Source: Parahoeflea olei
GTDB taxonomy: Bacteria; Pseudomonadota; Alphaproteobacteria; Rhizobiales; Rhizobiaceae
Reading direction: 5' to 3'
NCBI RefSeq assembly: GCF_001703635.1
Contig: NZ_LQZT01000034.1
Coordinates: 1-43,167, forward strand
DNA length: 43,167 nucleotides
The translations under genes and the position numbers were made by a program. Positions 27,301 through 33,094 of the stretch are shown here, in pieces (position 1 is the first letter of the stretch; each line of letters begins with the position of its first letter). The notes under the pieces were generated by a model. That model was not told where the DNA came from and searched no databases. It was given only the letters and a program-made list of their open reading frames with translations.

Positions 27301-28011
27301 GTCGGCGGTGCGGGTTTCACCGAAATCCGGATCGAAGAAGGTGATCCGGCCCGTTGCGGCCACCGGATCGGCGTCCACGCCGCCGGGATTGTCCACGGTT
27401 TCAACGAGCGCGCCCGTGACTGCGCCGCCGGTGAGCCGGGCGGCGATGTTGCCGCCGTCCATGAGCAGTTCACCGCCCGCCGGAGCGTCGGAATCCGCCG
27501 ACGTATCCCCGAGCAGGCCGATCAGCGCCTGCGGCTCGCCATCCGTCAGGCTCGCGCCGCCCGCACTCTCGAAATCGCCGCCCGATCCGGTCGTCCCCGG
27601 CTGGGTCACCACGGTGGTGTTGTCCGGGCCTGCCGCGACGTTGAATCCGCTGGTGGAAAGGGCTGCCACGAGCACGCCCTGCGGCACTTCGATGCCGCCC
27701 AGGATGAAGGTGGGGAGATCGATCGCGCCGCCGACAATGCGGATTTCGGATCCGTCCGGCTGTACCAGGATGAGATCGTCGCCATCGAGCTGTATCGCTT
27801 CGAGACTGACATCGGCGGCGAGAACGACGGTGTTGTCCTGATCCGGAACAAGCGTAACGACCGCGGGAGCACCCGTTTCAGCCGCTGCCGGCGCCTCTGG
27901 CACGCCGACATCGCTGCCTGCCTGGGCCAGGACGAGCGCCTCGCCCGCATTGTCGCTCCGCTCGTCGAGTGCAATGGTTTGCGAAGAGTAAATGCCGCCG
28001 TCTGTTGTCAT
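18385..28011 (-). CDS. Giant type I secreted, LapA-like cadherin/VCBS-repeat adhesin
   Basis: The 3208-residue acidic protein is built like a surface adhesin exported by a type I system. Residues 1-130 form a retention-module-like N-terminus ending in VAAG (125-128). Between about 200 and 1480 are immunoglobulin-like VCBS/cadherin units with GTNDAP linkers, including a tandem duplication. About 1509-1875 hold seven propeller-like repeats. Further cadherin units follow to 2340, then a C-type lectin-like domain (about 2355-2505), another VCBS unit, and carbohydrate-binding-like jelly-roll stretches (about 2610-2920). A Ca2+-binding DxDxDG-rich region follows (LDLNGDGLHF, DSNGDGRID, DGNGDGLTD; about 2930-3030). 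The C-terminus has the T1SS target pattern DTFVF...GDLIADYGTGEGDLVDLSELL (about 3108-3150). There is no Sec signal peptide. GGGAG precedes the ATG. Many rearranged reads are possible in such repeats, but the frame is intact throughout. Confidence 0.93.
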   Translation of the reverse strand: MTTDGGIYSSQTIALDERSDNAGEALVLAQAGSDVGVPEAPAAAETGAPAVVTLVPDQDNTVVLAADVSLEAIQLDGDDLILVQPDGSEIRIVGGAIDLPTFILGGIEVPQGVLVAALSTSGFNVAAGPDNTTVVTQPGTTGSGGDFESAGGASLTDGEPQALIGLLGDTSADSDAPAGGELLMDGGNIAARLTGGAVTGALVETVDNPGGVDADPVAATGRITFFDPDFGETRTADVTARSLVDQQLNGGGSLTAAQVQDLLDGFSLDTAGGVTVESTSPSGGAIDWTYALGNGAVDFLAAGETITLSFDVEIRDGLFASVQTVTITVTGTNDSPVVASADVTGGVTELVMPTGNLTDSGTISFSDVDLSDTHSINPTIVSSANALGTLTASVTQDTTGTGTGGEITWNYSVAASAVEYLGANDTKVETFTLTLEDGHGGTVERTVTVTIQGTNDAPVVSIVQPAAVLEAADAHAQDIAAVPGTITVTDADIGDTLTATVEGSPTLVWSGGTLSAQQVADLTAALATGRLSFGSAIVSNGGAQTIDYSWDPAAADLDFLAAGQTLTVRYDVTVSDATASAVAQPLSFTITGTNDAPVAVRDYGGNDAAFRMTEDDGFRIFDVRANDTLDPDSGASNSVTLVGGVSFSGLPGMTEANVEVTVTADNQIRVELKGSQWDQLVNGQTGFIQIGYRLHGDNGEFSTNQLMVRVSGVNDAPVLDPAADLSVTLSEDAGLPGVGGGTLVSELVDRGGSLDNVSDDGSFTGIAIIDQNNDHGTWYYSLNNGASWISFQTVSDTHALTLSSTARIAFVPDADYNGAVTDGLTIRAWDGNGGGNGGYWPIPATGGTTGYSTATDTVSLTVTAVNDAPTLSITQPAAVSEAVDAHAQDIAPVSGSLSVSDPDIGDTLTASVGAGPVLVWSGGALSAQQVADLTAALATGRLTLGNPVTATGGAQTIDYSWDPAAADLDFLAAGQTLTVRYGISVSDATTTSGLQPLAFTITGTNDAPVARLDSGSNDAAFRMSEDDSFRIFDVLANDTLDPDSGASNTVTVVGGVSFYFLPAGVTADNVLVTVTADNQIRVELLGDEWNQMANGQTGFIQINYRLHGNAGEFASSQLVVRVSGVNDAPVLDATASPSILVSEDAALPGIGGGTAVSDLVAREGEGGLDNVTDDNSFTGIAITGQNTANGTWYYTVDNGAHWFAITPVSDSHALTLGPDARLAFVPNADYSGTVDEALTFRAWDGNGGGNGGYWTISTTGGTTGYSTATDTVSLTVTAVNDDPVIISNGGGATAAINVAENTTAVTTVAASDVDGDTPQYAILETAGTDFAFFTIDATTGVLTFVAAPDYEAPADADLDNVYRIDVQVSDGNGGSDVQRINVTVTDVPEAPTAVTDSGSTDEDTAVTFSVADLTGNDTNPPGAQPLTITGVSGAVNGTVSLVAGVITFTPDAHFSGQASFNYTLSNGAGTDTGVVLVTVAPIADAPELGVFSDAIAPLDDSFRVQTGNGARSSVTALDNGRYLVTWEAPDGSDYGIFGRIYSADDVAEGPEFLVNTFTSSFQRFSAAAGLETGGFVVTWSSFGPDGNAYDIVAQRFDANGGKIGGEFLVNNLFTSGQQAWSSVAALESGGFVITWRATTGGSDPYEIQARVFDAGGNPAGNEFHVNTISAGYQDSPEVAALPGGGFVITWDSQLGDGDGYGIFGQRYDGSGTPVGPEFPVNTQTAGDQRSPDVAVLADGGFVVVWTTGDANQEVHGQRFDAAGNKVEAEFEVNTTTTGNQNNSTVIALSDGGFLVSWLSNGNSGASTGLYGQRYDANGDPVGSETRLGGAVTEVGSVETLSTGPSIAELSDGTIVVTWGLGAGGANGVSVQHFILGTSAEGAEDTAVAQPAVRATLVDIDGSETLSVSISAVPVGATLGDGTHSFTATLGVTEVDVTGWNLATLTLTPPANYHGTFDLTVTATATEGVGGDTATSTLTVPVSIAAVNDAPEITSNGGGDTAAIDVAENSTAVTTVTSGDIDGDTPQYAILQTAGTDFARFTIDPSTGVVSFVAAPNYEIPQDVDLDNRYEIDVQVSDGHGGTDVQHIVVTVTDVAEAPTAVTDSLTTDEDTALTFNVADLIANDTNPAGSQPLTITAVFGATHGTVQLSAGVITFTPDTDFSGQASFGYTLSNGEGTDTGTVNVTVTASNDAPGLTGLDNATFLENTVNAAPQIIDADVTLTDPDSANFAGGSVTVSGFVAGEDTIGLNSGNGFTVSGAQVSYNGQYIGNLAGGSGATPFSVSFNAFATPAVVEKLIENLTFANSSDNPTATRTLTISVSDGDGGTTDVTTEITVTPEADAPLAVAANDYINPVPENWYWNAENGHIYQYVSGNSTWFASKAAAAAAISGDSYLATVTSASENAFINGIAPARIHLGGSDEAQEGVWRWVTGPEAGQIFWNGGPAPSGSAEVDAYTNWSAENPGDATGLGTGEDYLATDKDKLWNDIDASNSAIQQSFGYVIEAGGLNTSAYAAITEDAPFTFSESWLLANDANAPAHILSVSNSAAGATVTYNAATGEITYDARTSASLQTMGVGESRPDTFTYTMSDGHGGTTTATVTVEVQGVYDAPVIANASFETPDTASYVYNPANAGWTFTGASGNGTGIEQTGGAFGAPTAAGQQAAFVQNAGFLQQQVNIEAGTYTLSLAAAARGAQPVGGVTGGNPVKVFLDGVEIGSFSPSSATQFNEHRIEFTVATSGAHVLRFEGQTPAVSGNDATTFLDAVTIYPHETLTRTISFESFSHPGQAYGNIGGVHEGLQWHNFRFNETDEDLSTRGTQRSGQNVAYNLNGGTASVEAVSGTMDLVGGWFSAQTNTSMNLVVRAYVDGTSEPVGTMTVALSLKQPVWVDFSDLPGFENVDRIEFQGVNNGGNGNTYFMMDDLVVNVACSSDPIVLDLNGDGLHFTDAAFDLDQDGVADRIGWPSGGDGLLVADLDGSGAIEHGNEVFSPGFNGGDFADSLDALASFDSNGDGRIDAGDLRFGDIKLWVDGNGDGLTDAGELLSLDEAGIAAIDLGAAARDYVTDGQHVFAQGDFVMVDGSTGSYFGLDLGPVVATDASGGAPAGGDAADTFVFDAAALSQAFDGGIGDLIADYGTGEGDLVDLSELLNAATLPADGGEGSTGEAFAAQNMDGIGDTVIFDHASDFTATGGLDVLKILVEDDGAAAMNPV
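20495..20948 (-). other. C-type lectin-like domain within the adhesin
   Basis: Within the adhesin, residues about 2355-2505 start WYWNAENGHIYQYV and contain SKAAAAAAISGDSYLATVTS, HLGGSDEAQEGVWRWVTGPE, YTNWSAENPGD and DKLWNDIDASNS. This is the order of a C-type lectin fold: helix, the GG/GL-S-D core, WxW, the WNP-like loop and the final W-N-D. Bacterial surface adhesins use such domains for carbohydrate or ligand contact. The ligand is unknown. Confidence 0.8.
22390..23488 (-). repeat. Seven propeller-like repeats within the adhesin
   Basis: Residues about 1509-1875 are seven units of roughly 50-55 residues, each with the pattern ALxxGGFVVTW, then YGIFGQRFDAxGxxxGxEFxVNT. Six are complete and the seventh stops after IVVTWGLGAGGANGVSVQHF. 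The count and the strand pattern fit a seven-bladed beta-propeller inserted between cadherin-type domains. Confidence 0.7.
24180..26655 (-). repeat. Tandem duplication of a three-domain unit in the adhesin gene
   Basis: Two adjacent copies of about 1.24 kb (near 25420-26655 and 24180-25420) encode the same order of three domains. They begin QPAAVLEAADAHAQDI and QPAAVSEAVDAHAQDI and end alike with GGTTGYSTATDTVSLTVTAV. The DNA is still closely similar: the segments near 25081 and 26314 match over long runs at an offset of 1233 bp (411 codons), growing to 1242 bp at the far end. Confidence 0.9.
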
Positions 28012-28339
28012 GACTGAACTCCCGGTGATTTTTACCAGGCTTTAACCAGGAGGTATTTCGGCAACAACGCAAAGACCGAGGACGAGCATATCCATTCATG
28101 CCGTTTTGCTGAATATTATGGATTGGTAAACGCTTCGGCATATCATTTCATGTCTCCGGAACTATTTCGCCTGGAAACAACCGCCATCAATCAGCCGCAC
28201 CACCTGACGACTTCAGCCGAATACAGAATATTTGCATAAAATTTGATCGAAATTATGTATTATTCAGTAATTCTGTTTGTTTCCGTGATTTTATTCTCCG
28301 TTTCGTATCCTTCCACCATCATCTTCGGAAGGATTACAG
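28012..28339. other. AT-rich divergent intergenic region, adhesin/LapG-like protease
   Basis: This 328-bp stretch has no gene and is clearly richer in A+T than its surroundings, particularly 28100-28330. It holds the ribosome-binding sites of both genes (GGGAG for the adhesin, GGAAGG for the protease). TTGCAT at 28232 and ATGTAT at 28255 are a weak promoter pair toward the protease. No operator could be assigned. Confidence 0.6.
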
Positions 28340-29281
28340 ATGTTTGCATGTGCAACGCGTCAGTTCGGAAGCAAAACACTCGCCATCGTGCTTTCGCTGT
28401 TTTGCGCCACGGCGGCGGCTTCCGGCCCGCTCTCCGAACGCCAAAATCCCCCGGTTTCGGCCCTCGCGGCGCTGTCGTCTGCCCCGGTCATCGAGATATC
28501 GGGCGCGCGCCATTCGCCTGCCGGCATCTTGCCGATGATGAAGAACCGCGCGTTCGGCCCCCTGCTCGGCTATGCCGGTCAGATGGGTCCCGCCGTCTTG
28601 CGGCAGGCGCCGGTATCGAGCATGACGACGGCGTCGATTGCCCCGGCCGCGCGCGCCCTCTCCCGCAGCGCCGACCTCTTCGGCGCCCACAGGATCCGGT
28701 TCGGCGCAATCGGCAGCGGTGCCCGGATCGCGGCCGAGATCCGCGATGCGGCGCGCGGCGACGCCTCGAGCCTGTGCATCGAAGGCTGCGCCACGCTCGC
28801 ATCACACCTCGCCCGCGACAACGACGAGGCTCGCGAACGTCTTGTCCGCGTATCGGCAGCCGTCAACCGCACGATCCGCTACCGCAGCGACGAAGGCCTG
28901 CACGGCGAACTCGATCACTGGTCGATGGGCCACGAAACGGTCGCCCGCGGCGCCGGCGACTGCGAGGATTATGCGATCCTGAAGATGGCGCTGCTTGCGC
29001 GACTGGGCGTGCCGCTCGACACCATGGAGATCGTGGTGGTTCGCGACACCGGGCGCCGGCTGTTCCACGCCGTCCTGTCGGTGGCGCTCGACGGCGAGAG
29101 CCTGATCCTCGACAACATGACCGACGCGGTGGTGTCCGACCGGGCAAAACCCGATTATGCACCGCTGTTTTCGATCACCGCCCAGGCCAATTACGTGTTC
29201 GGCTATCCCGCGGGCCAGCAGCCGCGGCAGGTGGCCTCGATCGGCAATGCGCTTTCGGTTGCGCCGGGCGCGGGGTTCTGA
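28340..29281 (+). CDS. LapG-like periplasmic transglutaminase-type cysteine protease (BTLCP)
   Basis: The 313-residue protein starts with a signal peptide (LAIVLSLFCATAAASG), placing it in the periplasm. The C-terminal half matches bacterial transglutaminase-like cysteine proteinases (LapG family). The catalytic triad is C208 in GAGDCEDYAILK, H243 in LFHAVLSV and D258 in LILDNMTD; the spacing of 35 and 15 residues is close to that of LapG (37 and 15). LapG-type enzymes cut large adhesins after an AA pair in TAAG-like sites and so release them from the outer membrane. GGAAGG precedes the ATG. The divergent giant adhesin carries such a site and is the obvious substrate. Residues 30-130 have no clear match. 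Confidence 0.9.
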   Translation: MFACATRQFGSKTLAIVLSLFCATAAASGPLSERQNPPVSALAALSSAPVIEISGARHSPAGILPMMKNRAFGPLLGYAGQMGPAVLRQAPVSSMTTASIAPAARALSRSADLFGAHRIRFGAIGSGARIAAEIRDAARGDASSLCIEGCATLASHLARDNDEARERLVRVSAAVNRTIRYRSDEGLHGELDHWSMGHETVARGAGDCEDYAILKMALLARLGVPLDTMEIVVVRDTGRRLFHAVLSVALDGESLILDNMTDAVVSDRAKPDYAPLFSITAQANYVFGYPAGQQPRQVASIGNALSVAPGAGF

Positions 29282-29303
29282 TGGGAGCCGCGCGAGCGGC
29301 TGC

Positions 29304-29900
29304 TCAGGCGGAGCCCGAGACGAAAGCGATGGCGGCCGGAGATGTCTCCATGTCCGGGACCGCGGTCATGCTCAGCTTGCCGCGCAGCTTGCGCTCGCCA
29401 TAGCCGATGGAAAAGCCGACCTGTCGGCTGCGCCCGGCCCCGGTCTTCATGTCCTCGATCACCTGGGCGATCGGCGTTTCCAGGCTCAACCTGATTTCGG
29501 CCAGCGCCTCCGCCGTGTCGAGACCGCTGAACCTTGTCTGAAGATACATCAGGAACGCGTTGTTCTGGAAAAGGATTTTCTTGTCGGCCGACAGGATGAA
29601 GGCCGGCACCGGACAGGCCGCCACGATGGCGCGCGCGGTGTCGAGGCCGGATCTGGCCCGCAGCTTTTCGTAGCGCTCGAGCAGGCGCTGCATCAACGAG
29701 GCGCGCAACCGTGAACTCAGGCCGTTGGTCCCGCTGGTCTGGGTGGCAAGCCGCTCGATATAGTCCGCCGCCGAAATACCATCGCTGCGAGTCAGTTCCT
29801 CGAACGCCGTCCAGAAGACCCGCTCGAGACTGAATCCGTGGCGCTTTCCGCCGGAGCGGATCGCCCGGAAATGCGGCGTGAGCGGATCGGGCTGCGTCAT
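29304..29900 (-). CDS. Ribbon-helix-helix plus PAS domain regulator
   Basis: The 198-residue protein has two parts. Residues about 18-75 (KRHGFSLERVFWTAFEEL, SAADYIERL, GLSSRLRASLMQRLLERY) match the alphaproteobacterial RHH_4 ribbon-helix-helix domain, a likely DNA-binding unit. Residues about 88-195 (IVAACPVPAFILSADKKILFQNNAFLMYL...) look like a PAS sensor domain. GGGAGG lies about 9 nt before the ATG at 29900; longer upstream starts add low-complexity sequence. It converges with the LapG-like gene, separated by only 22 bp. The ligand and targets are unknown; regulation of the neighbouring adhesin genes is an inference from position. Confidence 0.8.
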   Translation of the reverse strand: MTQPDPLTPHFRAIRSGGKRHGFSLERVFWTAFEELTRSDGISAADYIERLATQTSGTNGLSSRLRASLMQRLLERYEKLRARSGLDTARAIVAACPVPAFILSADKKILFQNNAFLMYLQTRFSGLDTAEALAEIRLSLETPIAQVIEDMKTGAGRSRQVGFSIGYGERKLRGKLSMTAVPDMETSPAAIAFVSGSA

Positions 29901-30531
29901 GCGGGCGTGCCTCCCGTCCGACCGGTTGGGAGCCATGCCAGCTCCGCGCCCCCGCCCGGCCGGCGCTGCGAGCGGCCCGATGGTCGCAAACACTGGACCG
30001 AGCAAGGCGCCGGCATCGGGGTGAAGCGTCGGTCGGCATCAGCCGCACCGGTCCGATCCGTCACGCGGCTGGCAAGGGAGAAGAGGTTTGGCGCATGCAA
30101 CGGGTGCGGCCCGTCGCCGGGCCTGGCGTGCCCCGACACCACAGGCGGCGTCACGACACCGACCGAAAGACCAAGACCTGAAATGGCACGCACCGCATTG
30201 CTGGTGGCCACAGCGCAACCCAGCAAAAAAAATCGTTTCGTGATTAAAAATTTCTTGAGCACGACTGACTGAATAGCGCCCAAAATGGGGCACTACGAGA
30301 AATTCCCCTATAATTCGTTAGTAATATGATACCGGTTACAATTGATGTGTTGCACTTGCGCAACGATGCGTTTCACAGGATGATACAAATCAGGGAGCAA
30401 AGACCGGCTCGCACAAAAACCAATGGCGCCAGGTCCAGGGAAGATCCCGGGCCTGACGCCATCTTGTCATACGAAGTCCGAAGCTTTTGGCCGGCGCCCC
30501 GAACCAGGTCGGGGCGCCGGCGGGCGCGGGG
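29901..30531. other. 631-bp intergenic region with AT-rich core
   Basis: Two parts are visible. 29901-30190 is GC-rich with no convincing gene. 30200-30420 is markedly AT-rich and probably contains the promoter of the RHH-PAS gene; it includes A-runs at 30225-30233 and a short dyad GTTGC-N6-GCAAC at 30349-30364. A leftward frame from a TTG at 30283 overlaps the RHH-PAS start as ATGA and begins with a hydrophobic stretch, but has no ribosome-binding site and a low-complexity end, so I do not call it a gene. Confidence 0.5.
30491..30520. terminator. Strong hairpin downstream of the sugar operon
   Basis: CCGGCGCCCCGA and TCGGGGCGCCGG form a perfect 12-bp stem with a 6-nt loop, just after the stop codon of the last gene of the leftward sugar operon (30532). 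No T-run follows, so it may act as a 3' end stabiliser or an atypical terminator. Confidence 0.6.
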
Positions 30532-32040
30532 CTACCTCAACTCCTGGGGCAGCAGCTGGTCGGGCATGTTCTGATAGCAGACCGGCCGGAGAAAGCGGCG
30601 GATCGCCAGCGTGCCGACCGAGGTCGCACCGAAATTGGTCGATGCCGGATAGGGGCCGCCATGCACCATGGCATCGCTGACTTCCACGCCGGTGGGGAAC
30701 CCGTTGGCGAGCAACCGGCCGGCCTTGCGCTCAAGGATCGGCGCAAGCTCGCGCGCAAAGTCATGATCGGCCTCGTCCATCTGCAGCGTGCAGGTCAACT
30801 GGCCGTGCAGCGCCTTGGCGATCGCCTTCATCTCATCGCGATCCGCAGCCTCGACGATGATGCCGAGCGGACCGAACACTTCCTCGGCAAGCACACGGGC
30901 ATCGAGCCAGGTCTTGCCGGACACGCGGTAGAGATAGGGCGCGCCGCTGCGGCCTTCGCAAGTTGCGGCCATCAGCTCTTCGACGCCGGCGGTCCCGGCA
31001 ACCGCCGCACGGCCTGAGCGATAGGATGCGGCGATGCCGTCCGTAAGCATGGTCTGCGGACCGACCTTGGAGAGGGCCGCGGCGGCGGCATCGGCAAAGC
31101 CGCGTGCATCCTCGCCGGCCAGCGTCACGACGACGCCGGGATTGGTGCAGAACTGCCCCGCCCCCATGGTCAGCGATCCCGCCCAGCCTTCGGCGATCGC
31201 CTGCCCCCGTGCCTTCAGCGCCTGGGGCAGCAGGAAGGTGGGGTTGATGGAGCCGAGTTCGCCGTAGAACGGGATCGGGGTCGGCCGCGCGGCGCAGAGA
31301 TCGAACAACGACCGGCCGGCGGCGAGCGAGCCGGTGAAGCCGACCGCCTGGATCAAGGGATGCGTGACCAGCGCCTCGCCGGCCTCGCGGCTGTTGGACT
31401 GCACCAGCGAAAAGACGCCCGGATGCACGCCACAGCGTTCGATCGCCGCTGCGATCGCCTGGGCGACCAGTTCCGCCGTTCCGGGATGGGCCGGGTGCCC
31501 CTTGACCACCACCGGGCAGCCGGCTGCGAGCGCCGAGGCAGTGTCGCCACCAGCGGTCGAGAAGGCCAGCGGAAAGTTCGAGGCGCCGAACACGCCGACC
31601 GGCCCTACCGGGCGCTGCACCATCTTCAGGTCCGGCCGCGGCAGCGGCGCACGGTCGGGCAGCGCCTCGTCATGGCGGCGGTCGAGATAGGCACCCTCGA
31701 GAATGTGGCTCGCGAACAACCGCAACTGTCCGGTGGTGCGGCCGCGCTCGCCGTTGAGACGCGCTTCCGGCAGGCCGGTTTCGGCCGTGCCGATGGCAGT
31801 GAGGTCCGCGCCCCGCGCCTCGATCTCGTCGGCGATCGCGTTCAGGAACGCGGCGCGGGCCTCCGTGCTGGAATAGCCGTAGCTCCAGAAGGCGTCTTCC
31901 GCCGCGCTCACCGCGGCATCGACATGGGCGCGCGTTCCCTGCGCGTAGGCGCGCGCCTCACCGGTCACGGGCTGGGAGGCGAAAGTCTCCTCGGCTTCCA
32001 CCCACTGGCCTGCGATCAAGTGCTTTCCGGTAATATTCAT
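30532..32040 (-). CDS. 2-Oxoglutarate semialdehyde (2,5-dioxovalerate) dehydrogenase
   Basis: The 502-residue aldehyde dehydrogenase oxidises 2-oxoglutarate semialdehyde to 2-oxoglutarate with NAD(P)+ (EC 1.2.1.26), the last step of the non-phosphorylative pentose pathway. The start MNITGKHLIAGQWVE is typical of this subfamily and places the ATG at 32040. Cofactor loop: GASNFPLAFSTAGGDTASALAAG. Catalytic Glu: FYGELGSINP. Catalytic Cys: C298 in GAGQFCTNPG. The subfamily assignment rests on this N-terminus, the HPAHPGT segment and the operon context. It is the last gene of the operon, 48 bp after the dehydratase gene. Confidence 0.9.
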   Translation of the reverse strand: MNITGKHLIAGQWVEAEETFASQPVTGEARAYAQGTRAHVDAAVSAAEDAFWSYGYSSTEARAAFLNAIADEIEARGADLTAIGTAETGLPEARLNGERGRTTGQLRLFASHILEGAYLDRRHDEALPDRAPLPRPDLKMVQRPVGPVGVFGASNFPLAFSTAGGDTASALAAGCPVVVKGHPAHPGTAELVAQAIAAAIERCGVHPGVFSLVQSNSREAGEALVTHPLIQAVGFTGSLAAGRSLFDLCAARPTPIPFYGELGSINPTFLLPQALKARGQAIAEGWAGSLTMGAGQFCTNPGVVVTLAGEDARGFADAAAAALSKVGPQTMLTDGIAASYRSGRAAVAGTAGVEELMAATCEGRSGAPYLYRVSGKTWLDARVLAEEVFGPLGIIVEAADRDEMKAIAKALHGQLTCTLQMDEADHDFARELAPILERKAGRLLANGFPTGVEVSDAMVHGGPYPASTNFGATSVGTLAIRRFLRPVCYQNMPDQLLPQELR

Positions 32041-32088
32041 CTTTGTTCCCATTGGTTGCATTGGCACGGACAGGGTGGTCCGCTTCGC

Positions 32089-33006
32089 TCACTTGCCCCA
32101 GCTCAAAGCCATGACGTCCAGCTCGCGGGCGAGCTGCAGCAGCCGTTCGCGCGTGCGCTCCGTCATCGGTTTGAGCGGATGACGCACGTGATCGCTGGCG
32201 ATCACCCCGCCTTCCTTGAAGACCACTTTTGCGGCGCGAAGTCCACACTGCCGGTTCTCATGATTGATCAGCGGCAGGCATTTTTGCCATTGCGCCAGCG
32301 CCGCAGCGGTGTCCCCGGCGCGGTAGGAGGCGACGATCGGCCGGATTTTTTCGGGGAACAGGGCCGATGTCATGGTGCCCGTGGCCCCGGCATCGAGGTC
32401 GGCCAGCAGCGTCACCGCTTCCTCGCCGTCAAACGGACCCTTGATGTGTTCGCCCGCGGCCTCGATCAGCGCCGCCAGCTTGTCGGCGGCAAAGGGGCAT
32501 TCGATCTTGAAATAGGAGACGTTTTCGAGTTCGCGCGCGAGCCGCGCCAGGAGATCGACCGTCATCGTCACGCCCGACAGCGGCGCGTCCTGCACCATGA
32601 TCGGAATCGAGATCGCATCGTTGACCGCCTGGAAGTGCTCGAAAATTCCCTGCGGCGCGGGAAACAGGCCGGAGCCGTGATAGGGCGGCATCATCATGAT
32701 CATCGCCGCGCCCATCGACTGGGCAAGCTTGGCACGCGCGGTCGCCACCTGCGTCGAGAAATGGCTGGTGGTGACGATCACCGGCACGCGGCCTGCGGCA
32801 TGTTCCAGGCTCAGCCGCATCAAAAGCGTGCGCTCCTCGTCGGAGAGCAGGAACTGCTCGGAGTAATTGGCAAGAATGCAGATCGCATCGACACCCTGGT
32901 CGATCATGCAATCGATCACCCGGCGCATGCCCTCCTCGTCGACCCGGCCATCGGGATGAAACGGCGTGGGCGCCACGGGCAGGATGTTTTCGATCGGTTT
33001 CGTCAT
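32089..33006 (-). CDS. 2-Keto-3-deoxy-L-arabonate dehydratase, DapA/DHDPS family
   Basis: The 305-residue TIM-barrel protein belongs to the dihydrodipicolinate synthase superfamily. The Schiff-base lysine is K167 in SYFKIECPF, and ILANYSEQFLL replaces the GTTGE loop of true DapA. That variant, with the operon context, points to dehydration of 2-keto-3-deoxy-L-arabonate to 2-oxoglutarate semialdehyde (EC 4.2.1.43). It is followed by the semialdehyde dehydrogenase that uses its product. A related lyase activity on a keto-deoxy sugar acid cannot be excluded without assays. Confidence 0.85.
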   Translation of the reverse strand: MTKPIENILPVAPTPFHPDGRVDEEGMRRVIDCMIDQGVDAICILANYSEQFLLSDEERTLLMRLSLEHAAGRVPVIVTTSHFSTQVATARAKLAQSMGAAMIMMMPPYHGSGLFPAPQGIFEHFQAVNDAISIPIMVQDAPLSGVTMTVDLLARLARELENVSYFKIECPFAADKLAALIEAAGEHIKGPFDGEEAVTLLADLDAGATGTMTSALFPEKIRPIVASYRAGDTAAALAQWQKCLPLINHENRQCGLRAAKVVFKEGGVIASDHVRHPLKPMTERTRERLLQLARELDVMALSWGK

Positions 33007-33094
33007 GGTCTGGTCCTTTCAGGATGGTCTGTGATGGCCGCACCGGCGGGCTGCCCGACACACGGGCCGGCCACGCCCGGGGCGTGCGGCACAC

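Noticed and set aside
18385..28011. Possibility that the giant gene is an assembly artefact or several fused genes
   Set aside because: The frame is open for 3208 codons with one retention-like N-terminus, one type I secretion C-terminus and a continuous series of linked domains.
29897..30283. Small exported protein of 128 codons coupled to the RHH-PAS gene
   Set aside because: It starts at TTG without a ribosome-binding site and its second half is Arg/Gly/Pro low-complexity; kept only as part of the gap entry.
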